Of a stretch of 64,000 nucleotides of DNA, positions 18,186 to 24,965 are shown piece by piece (positions within the stretch are counted from its first letter, which is position 1; each line of letters begins with the position of its first letter). The DNA lies in contig JAFXTD010000055.1 of assembly GCA_017535925.1 (NCBI GenBank), forward strand, positions 62,001 to 126,000, in the 5' to 3' direction. Made by a program: the position numbers and the translations under genes. The DNA is from Selenomonadaceae bacterium. GTDB lineage: Bacteria > Bacillota > Negativicutes > Selenomonadales > Selenomonadaceae. A model generated the notes under the pieces. That model did not search any database. It was not told where the DNA came from and saw only the letters and a program-made list of their open reading frames with translations.

Positions 18186-18188
18186 GCG
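18178..18188. promoter_or_regulatory. Candidate GntR operator, copy 1
   Basis: TGTATACTGCG, with the palindromic core GTATAC, covers the -10 of the regulator gene. The same 11 bases occur at 18918-18928 in front of the operon it probably controls. Confidence 0.45.
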
Positions 18189-18203
18189 CGCAGGTGATTC
18201 GAG

Positions 18204-18863
18204 ATGATTAAAAAAATTTCCTACAAAGACCAGATTTACGAACACTTGAAGCAAGCGATAATTATGGGCGACATGACGCCCGACGAAATTTATTCCGAGC
18301 AGATGATTGCCGACAAGCTCAAAGTTTCACGCACGCCCGTCCGCGAGGCGGTTTTGCAACTGCGCTTTGAAAATCTCGTCGACGTTTTCAGCGGAAGAGG
18401 TTTCAGTGTCAGACCGATTCATTTTTTCGACGTGCAACAAATTATTCAAGCTCGAACCGCCGTAGAAAGTGCAAGCCTCCGCGCTTTGATAATCGGGTTG
18501 GATACTGCCGAAGGTCAAGAAATTCTCAAGCAGATGGAAATTTGTGTAACGCAAGACATGCCCGCGACGCTTTCCGACAAAAATAATTACGACTTCATGC
18601 GGGCGGACATGGAATTTCATATGCTTAGCGTCTCGTTCACCGGCAACGAATTTTTTATTCAGATAATGAACATGATGCGCACGCGACTCGAACAGGCGAT
18701 GTTCAGTTCGTTGAAAAAAAATTTGCGCCCGATTGCCGCGATTGACGAACACGAAAAAATTTTTTCCTCTGTCAAGCTGCGCGACACCGACGGCGCGATA
18801 AGAGCTCTCGTCGAACACATGAACGCAACGGAAATTATTTTGTGTGAAATGATGACGGATTAA
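18204..18863 (+). CDS. GntR family transcriptional regulator (FCD/FadR subfamily)
   Basis: A 219-residue DNA-binding regulator. Residues about 8-75 are the winged helix-turn-helix (YEHLKQAIIMGDMTPDE, MIADKLKVSRTPVREAV). Residues about 80-215 form the all-helical FCD ligand domain, with the usual metal-binding histidines plausible in FHMLSVSFTGN, DEHEKIF and EHMNATE. FCD regulators usually repress sugar-acid genes until the acid or its product binds. The operon downstream (dehydrogenase, DUF1537 kinase, GntP permease) fits this. AGGTGA precedes the ATG. Confidence 0.88.
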   Translation: MIKKISYKDQIYEHLKQAIIMGDMTPDEIYSEQMIADKLKVSRTPVREAVLQLRFENLVDVFSGRGFSVRPIHFFDVQQIIQARTAVESASLRALIIGLDTAEGQEILKQMEICVTQDMPATLSDKNNYDFMRADMEFHMLSVSFTGNEFFIQIMNMMRTRLEQAMFSSLKKNLRPIAAIDEHEKIFSSVKLRDTDGAIRALVEHMNATEIILCEMMTD

Positions 18864-18917
18864 TTTTGATTTCAAGCGGCTGTGTTGAACGGCTGATTTT
18901 TTTTAAAACTTTTGAGT

Positions 18918-18928
18918 TGTATACTGCG
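18918..18928. promoter_or_regulatory. Candidate GntR operator, copy 2, over the operon -10
   Basis: TGTATACTGCG again, containing a TATACT -10 at 18920-18925 about 85 bases before the dehydrogenase ATG. No convincing -35 is seen, only a T-rich stretch. The identity with the element at 18178 suggests shared control by the GntR protein. Confidence 0.45.
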
Positions 18929-18943
18929 TGTTACACGCCATGA

Positions 18944-18985
18944 TAGCTGTTAGCTGTTAGCTGTTAGTGAAATTCTAACAGCTAA
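18944..18985. repeat. TAGCTGT heptanucleotide repeat with inverted repeat
   Basis: Three TAGCTGT units (18944-18964) run into an 11-base perfect inverted repeat, TTAGCTGTTAG and CTAACAGCTAA with a seven-base loop. It lies in the 5' leader of the sugar-acid operon, where a transcript could fold into a hairpin, but no T-run follows, so it is not a terminator. Confidence 0.7.
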
Positions 18986-19009
18986 AATATAAAAATGGAG
19001 GAATGCATT

Positions 19010-19906
19010 ATGAGTAAGGTTGGTTTTATCGGTTTGGGAATTATGGGCAAGCCTATGGTTCGCAATTTGCTCAAGGCGGGAATTGATGTCACGGTTTACG
19101 ACATTAACCCTGCCGCCGTCGAAGAAATGACTAAGGCGGGCGCGAAGTCTGCTGCGACACCCAAAGACACTGCCAAAGGTCAAGACGTTGTGATTACGAT
19201 GGTGCCGAACGGAAAAATTGTCGAATCGCTTTTGACGGGCGACAACGGAATTTTGGCGGGTGTCGAAGCCGGCACGATTATCGCCGACATGAGTTCGGTC
19301 ACTCCCACGCAATCCAAACACTTCGCAGAACTTGCCAAAGAAAAAAATTGTCCCTTCCTCGATTCTCCCGTGAGCGGCGGCGAACCCGGCGCGATTAATG
19401 CAACGTTGGCTTTCATGATCGGCGGCGACGAGGCTGTCGTTGAAAAGATGCGCGACGTATTCGACGCAATGGGCAAATCGGTCACGGTTATCGGCCCCAA
19501 CGGCAGCGGCTCCGTCACGAAACTTGCGAATCAAATCATGGTCAACTTGAATATCGCGGCGGTCTCGGAAGCTCTTGTCTTGGCTCAAAAGGCGGGCGCG
19601 GATCCCAAAAAAGTTTTCGAGGCGGTGCGCGGCGGTTTGGCGGCAAGTCAGGTTCTTGACGACAAGGCTCCCAAAATGTTCAATCGCGACTTCAAACCCG
19701 GCGGGACACTTGCAATTAACCTCAAGGACATTACCAACGTCATGGATACCGCCAAAGCCCTCGACGTGCCGCTTGTCATGACGAGCATCCTCCAACAAAT
19801 CATGTTGAGCTTGAAGGCTTCGGGGCATATCATGGATGACCACAGCGGCATTGTTCAATTCTACGAGCAAATTGCAGGCGTCGAAGTCAAAACAAAGGAG
19901 GCTTGA
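19010..19906 (+). CDS. NAD-dependent beta-hydroxyacid dehydrogenase (GarR / L-threonate dehydrogenase type)
   Basis: A 298-residue cytoplasmic dehydrogenase. The N-terminal Rossmann motif is FIGLGIMGKPM, the substrate-binding block is DSPVSGGEPGA, and the catalytic lysine sits in GSGSVTKLANQIM near residue 170. This family includes tartronate semialdehyde reductase (GarR) and L-threonate dehydrogenase (LtnD). Next to a DUF1537 kinase the threonate/erythronate role is as likely as the glycerate one, and sequence alone does not decide. The ATG at 19010 is chosen because ATGGAGGAATG precedes it. It begins the operon with the kinase and the GntP permease. Confidence 0.8.
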   Translation: MSKVGFIGLGIMGKPMVRNLLKAGIDVTVYDINPAAVEEMTKAGAKSAATPKDTAKGQDVVITMVPNGKIVESLLTGDNGILAGVEAGTIIADMSSVTPTQSKHFAELAKEKNCPFLDSPVSGGEPGAINATLAFMIGGDEAVVEKMRDVFDAMGKSVTVIGPNGSGSVTKLANQIMVNLNIAAVSEALVLAQKAGADPKKVFEAVRGGLAASQVLDDKAPKMFNRDFKPGGTLAINLKDITNVMDTAKALDVPLVMTSILQQIMLSLKASGHIMDDHSGIVQFYEQIAGVEVKTKEA

Positions 19907-19909
19907 ATT

Positions 19910-21298
19910 ATGGCTAAAGTTTTGAAAAGCGAGCTGTTCGATAAGATTCCGAGTGTCGACGAAAAAAAATTTGGCGACGAACTCAAAGCGGCTCTGAAAA
20001 CTTTTCCGAAAAAAATTGTCGTGCTTGACGACGACCCGACCGGCGTCCAGACTGTCAACGGCATTTCGGTTTACACGGATTGGACGGAGGAAAGTATCGC
20101 CGCGGGCTTCGCCGAAAAAAATTCCATGTTCTTTATCCTCACGAATTCCCGCGCCTTTTCCGAAGAGAAAACTCAAGCCGAACACAAAAAAATCGCCGAA
20201 CGTGTTTGCGCGGCGGCAGAAAAATTCGGCAAAGATTTTATGATTGTCAGTCGTTGCGATTCGACACTGCGCGGGCATTATCCTCTTGAAACACAAACCT
20301 TACGTGAAACTTTGGAGGCTCACGGCAAGAAAATCGACGGCGAAGTTTTAATGCCGTTCTTCAAAGAGGGCGGGCGTTTCACAATCGGCGACGTTCATTA
20401 CGTGCAGGAAGGCGATTACCTCGTGCCCGCCGGCGAAACCGAATTTGCCAAAGACAAAACTTTCGGCTACAAGAGCTCCAACCTTGCCGAATACATCGAA
20501 GAAAAAACTCACGGCGCGTTCAAAAAATCTTCCGTCACTTGCATAAGCCTCGACGAATTGCGCAGCGGCGATGTCGAAAAAATTTCTGCGCGGCTCGAAA
20601 AAGTTTCCGACTTCAACAAAGTTATCGTTAATGCCGTTGATTACGTCGACGTGGAAATTTTCGCATTGGCTCTGATAAAGTCCGGAAAAAATTTCATTTT
20701 CAGGACGGCGGCGGCATTCACGAAAATTATCGGCGGCGTCGAAAGCAAACCGCTCTTGAGCAAAGAAGAACTCGTCGAAGAAAAAAATTCAAACGGCGGC
20801 TTGATAATTATCGGCTCTCACGTCAAGAAGACCACCGCTCAACTCGAAGAACTCAAAAAAATTTCTTCGGTCGCGTTCATTGAGTTTGACGTTTCGGACT
20901 TGGGCGCGGTCGACAAAATCATTAAGCAGGCGGAAGAAAATATTTCTCGCGGACAAACGACGGCGATTTACACCAGCCGCAAAGTTTTGGATGTCGGTGA
21001 TGCCGAAAAAAATCTTGCCGCGTCAGTGAACATTTCGGACGCCTTAACAAGCATTGTCAATCGCCTCAACGTTCACCCGAAATTTTTAATCGCGAAGGGA
21101 GGCATAACCTCCAGCGATGTCGGAACCAAGGGCTTGAGCGTCAAGAAAGCTCTCGTGCTCGGTCAAGTGGCTGCAGGCGTTCCCGTTTGGAAAATCGGCT
21201 CGGAAAGCAAATTCCCCGGCATGAGCTACATAATTTTCCCCGGCAATGTCGGCGCGGTCGATACGCTCCGTAAAATTGTCGAAATGCTTGAAGGGTAA
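19910..21298 (+). CDS. Four-carbon acid sugar kinase family protein (DUF1537)
   Basis: A 462-residue cytoplasmic kinase of the OtnK/DtnK family, which phosphorylates four-carbon acids such as 3-oxo-tetronate or D-threonate. The N-terminal domain has VVLDDDPTGVQTVNGISV and RCDSTLRGHYPLE. The C-terminal domain has IAKGGITSSDVGTKGL and PGMSYIIFPGNVG, the nucleotide-binding end. It begins three bases after the dehydrogenase stop (AAAGGAGG inside the end of that gene). The oxo-tetronate route also needs an isomerase and a decarboxylase, and the D-threonate route needs PdxA2; none is in the window. Confidence 0.85.
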   Translation: MAKVLKSELFDKIPSVDEKKFGDELKAALKTFPKKIVVLDDDPTGVQTVNGISVYTDWTEESIAAGFAEKNSMFFILTNSRAFSEEKTQAEHKKIAERVCAAAEKFGKDFMIVSRCDSTLRGHYPLETQTLRETLEAHGKKIDGEVLMPFFKEGGRFTIGDVHYVQEGDYLVPAGETEFAKDKTFGYKSSNLAEYIEEKTHGAFKKSSVTCISLDELRSGDVEKISARLEKVSDFNKVIVNAVDYVDVEIFALALIKSGKNFIFRTAAAFTKIIGGVESKPLLSKEELVEEKNSNGGLIIIGSHVKKTTAQLEELKKISSVAFIEFDVSDLGAVDKIIKQAEENISRGQTTAIYTSRKVLDVGDAEKNLAASVNISDALTSIVNRLNVHPKFLIAKGGITSSDVGTKGLSVKKALVLGQVAAGVPVWKIGSESKFPGMSYIIFPGNVGAVDTLRKIVEMLEG

Positions 21299-21382
21299 AA
21301 AAAATCGGTCGGCTAAAGTGCGGCGATTTGTTTCGCAGTGTTGGTAACGGTCGCCGCAATATTTTTCGCAGGAGTGATTTAT

Positions 21383-22723
21383 ATGTTAATGGTCGTCTTT
21401 CTGCTCGGCATAGCACTTTTAATGTTGCTGATTATAAAGTTCAAAATAAATCCGTTCCTCGCGCTGATTTTCACGTCAATCATTATCGGGTTTGGCGCGG
21501 GACTTCCCGTTTCAAAAATGGTCGGGAGTATCTCGTTGGGCTTCGGCGGAACAATGGGCGGCATAGGAATTGTTATCGCGCTCGGAATTATCTTGGGTCA
21601 GCTGCTTTATGAGACGGGCGGCACCGAAGGCATTGCAAGCCTCGCGCTGAAAAAAATCGGCGTGAAAAATTCTCCGGTCGCCTTGTGTATCACGGGCGTT
21701 ATCGTCGCCATTCCAGTTTACTTCGATGCGGCATTCGTTATCCTCGTCAACTTGGCAAAGCAACTTTCCGAAAAGACAGGCATTCCGCTCGTGCGCTATG
21801 TCACGGCTTTGGGCGTCGGCTTGATTATCGGTCACTGCGTCATAATTCCTACGCCGGGACCTATGGCAGTCGCGGGTGCGGTTGCAGCTCCGATGGGTTC
21901 GTTCGTTTTGTATTCGCTGATTATCTGCGTACCTGCGGCTTTGGTCGGCGGCGTGCTTTATTCAAAACTCACGGCTCAAAGTTTTTTCCCCGAACAATGC
22001 GGGCACGAAAAAGATAACATTGATTTTGACGTTGAAGAATCTAAAGACCGTTGCCCCGGCACTTTGGCGATTGGTTTGATTCTCTTCCCGATAACTTTGA
22101 TTTTGATTGGAACGATTGCAGGCGCATTGCTCGACAAAGAATCGGCTATCGGTGCGGCGTGCGCTTTTATCGGCGATAAAAATGTTGCGTTGTTTATCGG
22201 CGTAGTTGCCGCGCTGTTCATGCTCCGTCCTTACTTCAAACGCCCGTCAGAAGAAATGATAACCGACGCCGGCTCGCAAGCAGGCATGGTTCTTTTGATA
22301 ACGGGTGCGGGCGGAAGTTTCGGCGCGATAATCAACGCAACGGGTATCGGCGATTATATCGTCAGCACAATGCAAGATTTCAATGTTCCGCTGATGTTGC
22401 TCGGCTTTATCCTCTGCCAAATTCTTCGTGCGGCTCAAGGTTCGGCAACGGTTGCTCTCGTGACGACTGCGGCCATCGTTGCTCCGTCAATCAGCGCGGT
22501 AGGTGCCTCGCCCGTGCTTGTCGGCTTGGCAATTTGTTGTGGCGCGGTCGGTTTGTCTCTTCCGAACGATTCGGGCTTCTGGGTCGTCAACAGATTTTCC
22601 GGCTTCACCTTCCCGCAAACAATGAAAGCTTGGACACTCGGAGGATTTGTCGCGGGCTTGACGGGCTTGGCTATCGTCTTGATTTTGAGCCTGTTCCAAA
22701 ATGTTCTTCCCGGTCTCTTCTGA
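21383..22723 (+). CDS. GntP family sugar-acid:H+ symporter
   Basis: A 446-residue inner-membrane permease with about twelve hydrophobic segments. Typical stretches are the LLIIKFKINPFLALIFTSI start, GGTMGGIGIVIALGIILGQLL, GHCVIIPTPGPMAVAG and PNDSGFWVVNRFSG. The family imports gluconate and related acids. In this operon the substrate is probably a four-carbon or three-carbon sugar acid. I use the ATG at 21383 because AGGAGTGA precedes it; an upstream in-frame start at 21338 lacks such a site. A terminator follows. Confidence 0.88.
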   Translation: MLMVVFLLGIALLMLLIIKFKINPFLALIFTSIIIGFGAGLPVSKMVGSISLGFGGTMGGIGIVIALGIILGQLLYETGGTEGIASLALKKIGVKNSPVALCITGVIVAIPVYFDAAFVILVNLAKQLSEKTGIPLVRYVTALGVGLIIGHCVIIPTPGPMAVAGAVAAPMGSFVLYSLIICVPAALVGGVLYSKLTAQSFFPEQCGHEKDNIDFDVEESKDRCPGTLAIGLILFPITLILIGTIAGALLDKESAIGAACAFIGDKNVALFIGVVAALFMLRPYFKRPSEEMITDAGSQAGMVLLITGAGGSFGAIINATGIGDYIVSTMQDFNVPLMLLGFILCQILRAAQGSATVALVTTAAIVAPSISAVGASPVLVGLAICCGAVGLSLPNDSGFWVVNRFSGFTFPQTMKAWTLGGFVAGLTGLAIVLILSLFQNVLPGLF

Positions 22724-22746
22724 CACTTAACCCACAAAAAAAAATT

Positions 22747-22770
22747 GCTCCCCATGCGGGAGCTTTTTTT
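22747..22770 (+). terminator. Rho-independent terminator after the GntP gene
   Basis: GCTCCC and GGGAGC pair around a five-base loop, followed by seven T. It may also serve cheX, which converges from the right. Confidence 0.85.
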
Positions 22771-22783
22771 ATGTTTGAAAAAA

Positions 22784-23251
22784 TTAATCGGCGCGTTCGA
22801 GGAAAAGAGCAACGTCTATCTTGTGCCCGCCCAAATCCATTTCGACAGTCAAATAATGCGTGTCGCTGATTTTTATTGTGTTGTCTTCTTCGATAACAAG
22901 TTCGGGCGTGGTTATGTCAACGTCGAGTCCGAGTTCGGAATATTTTATGGCGGCGCGCGCCGTCAACATGTTTGACATTTCGCGAAGGGCACTTTGAGCC
23001 AACTCGTTAAACTTTGTGACCGGCACTCCCAACATCATAGTCGAGGCAATGTAGCGCGCCGTGTCAGCCGTCATGTTGTAAATAACTTTGCCTTGCATTT
23101 GCTTTGTAAAGCCGAGTGTCAACGTTACTCCGTTGCTTATGACAATTCTTTCCTGCAAATAAATCCTTTGACGCTTGGGCATGGGGAAACCCATTTGCGG
23201 CATGACATCCATGAATGCATCTATTATCGGGTTGACCAACTTTGCATCCAC
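22784..23251 (-). CDS. cheX: CheX chemotaxis phosphatase
   Basis: A 155-residue cytoplasmic protein of the CheC/CheX/FliY phosphatase family, which removes phosphate from CheY-P. The key helix reads NELAQSALREMSNMLTARA; the family motif E-x-x-N is met by REMSNM. The start PMPKRQRI and the GKVIYNMTADTARYIASTMM block match CheX. The frame opens upstream, but I choose the GTG at 23249-23251 (MDAKLVNPIIDAF), with GGGAG ten bases before it. It stands alone; cheV and cheR are elsewhere in the window. Confidence 0.82.
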   Translation of the reverse strand: MDAKLVNPIIDAFMDVMPQMGFPMPKRQRIYLQERIVISNGVTLTLGFTKQMQGKVIYNMTADTARYIASTMMLGVPVTKFNELAQSALREMSNMLTARAAIKYSELGLDVDITTPELVIEEDNTIKISDTHYLTVEMDLGGHKIDVALFLERAD

Positions 23252-23405
23252 CTTATCAATCTCCCTTCGCTGTTTTATGCTTTTCAACTTGTAAGTGTTA
23301 TGAATTCTTGCTAAAATTCTATGCAACGTCGGATTTTACCTGCCGCGTTGCCAAAATTATTTTGCCGCGACGAACGACGCAAATTTTTTTGAAGGAGTGA
23401 TTTCA

Positions 23406-24965
23406 TTGTTCAGAAAATTTTTTTTGACGCTCGCCGCAATTTTTTTCTTCATGCCGAACGTTTACGCCGAAAAAATTTTGTTCATTCCTCACGACAACAG
23501 ACCCGTTTCCTCTCAACAGCCCGCCGAAGTCGTTTCACAACTCGGTTACGAAATTATTTCGCCGCCGACTGAATTTTTGACTCAACCCGATAAACTTTGG
23601 GCTTGGTTTTATGAAAATGCGCCTTTTTCCGACGCCGCAGTCGTTTCTTCCGACGCGCTGCTTTACGGAGGTTTAATTCCTTCACGCTCGCATGAAATTC
23701 CCGAAGAAATTTTGAATTCACGCGTCGAAAATTTTAAAACTCTGCGCGAAAAAAATCCGAACCTCAATTTGTATCTTTTCGGCTCGCTGATGCGCACGCC
23801 GATGTTCGGAACGCCCGGCGATATTGAAGAGCCGGATTATTACGGGCAATACGGCATGCAGGTTTTCCAACTCACCATGCTTTTGGACAAGCAAGAGATT
23901 TCCAAACTCAACAAGAATGAAAAAATGTATCTTGATTCACTCGAAAAAGAAATTCCCGACGAAATTTTGGATGATTACTTTGCCCGCCGCGTAAAAAATC
24001 TTTCTGCCACGAAAAAACTTTTGGACTTCACTCACGAAGACATTATCAACTTTTTTATAATCGGGCGTGACGATAACGCGCCTTTAAGTCAAACTCACCG
24101 CGAAAACCGTCAGCTCCTCGAATACATGAAAAATATTCCGAAGACCAAAGCGCAATCGCACGCCGGCATTGACGAATTCGCCATGCTTTTATTGACGCGC
24201 GCCGTAAATGATTTATCGGGAACAATTCCTTTCGTCAACGTTCAATTTAATCGCGGCGTCGGCGAAAAAATCGTTCCTAAGTACTCTGACGAACAAATCG
24301 GCGATTCGATTCGCTCGGAAATTTTAATCGCGGGCGCAATGTTCGTTCCCAATCCCGAACGCGCCGATTTTGTCCTCTTCGTCAACACAGACCCCAAAGG
24401 CGAAACTTTTGAATTGCATAATTCTCTCCCGCCGATACCTTTGACGGAGAAACAGGAAAAATATTTCGCTCGCAACGCCGAAAAATTTTCCGCAATGATT
24501 GAAGACGCCGTTAATAAAAATCTTCCCGTCGGTGTCGCCGATATTATTTCCGCGAACGGATCCGATAACTTTTTGATGAATGAACTTTACGAAAAAAATT
24601 TGCTTTTCAAGTTGCAAGCTTACGGCGGCTGGAACACGGCAACAAATACTTCCGGCTTCGCGCTCGGCACGGGAATTCTCGCAAAAAAAATGAGCCGCCA
24701 ATCGATTGACAGGCTCCTTGCCCGCCGCTACCTCGACGACTGGGCTTATCAGGCGAACGTCCGCACGCAAATCGCCGATTACCTCACAAAGTATCCGAAC
24801 GCCCTGCAAATTTATCTGAATCTCGGCGAACATGAAGAAGAAATTGTCAAGCGCGAAAATATTCTTATGCATGAGTTTGCCGTCGAACATTTTCCGCAGT
24901 GGAATGGTTTTGTCATGTCGAATCCTTGGCACAGGATGTTTGAATGCCGCATTGACTTTGACTGA
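23406..24965 (+). CDS. DUF4127 family exported protein
   Basis: A 519-residue protein with an N-terminal signal peptide (FFLTLAAIFFFMPNVYA, cleavage near residue 20), so it acts outside the cytoplasm. The body matches DUF4127: FIPHDNRPVSSQQP, SSDALLYGGLIPSR and the late GWNTATNTSGFALGTG. The function of the family is not known to me. The TTG at 23406 is chosen over the GTG at 23397 because AAGGAG is eight bases before it. The last 53 bases overlap the 3' end of hypF on the other strand. Confidence 0.8.
   Translation: MFRKFFLTLAAIFFFMPNVYAEKILFIPHDNRPVSSQQPAEVVSQLGYEIISPPTEFLTQPDKLWAWFYENAPFSDAAVVSSDALLYGGLIPSRSHEIPEEILNSRVENFKTLREKNPNLNLYLFGSLMRTPMFGTPGDIEEPDYYGQYGMQVFQLTMLLDKQEISKLNKNEKMYLDSLEKEIPDEILDDYFARRVKNLSATKKLLDFTHEDIINFFIIGRDDNAPLSQTHRENRQLLEYMKNIPKTKAQSHAGIDEFAMLLLTRAVNDLSGTIPFVNVQFNRGVGEKIVPKYSDEQIGDSIRSEILIAGAMFVPNPERADFVLFVNTDPKGETFELHNSLPPIPLTEKQEKYFARNAEKFSAMIEDAVNKNLPVGVADIISANGSDNFLMNELYEKNLLFKLQAYGGWNTATNTSGFALGTGILAKKMSRQSIDRLLARRYLDDWAYQANVRTQIADYLTKYPNALQIYLNLGEHEEEIVKRENILMHEFAVEHFPQWNGFVMSNPWHRMFECRIDFD

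Noticed and set aside
18944-18985. Inverted repeat in the sugar-acid operon leader as a terminator or attenuator
   Set aside because: No T-run follows, and it is explained by two facing heptamer units.
18950-20296. 448-codon antisense ORF
   Set aside because: It is the shadow of the dehydrogenase and kinase genes, rich in His, Arg and Asn as expected from antisense reading, and has no ribosome site.
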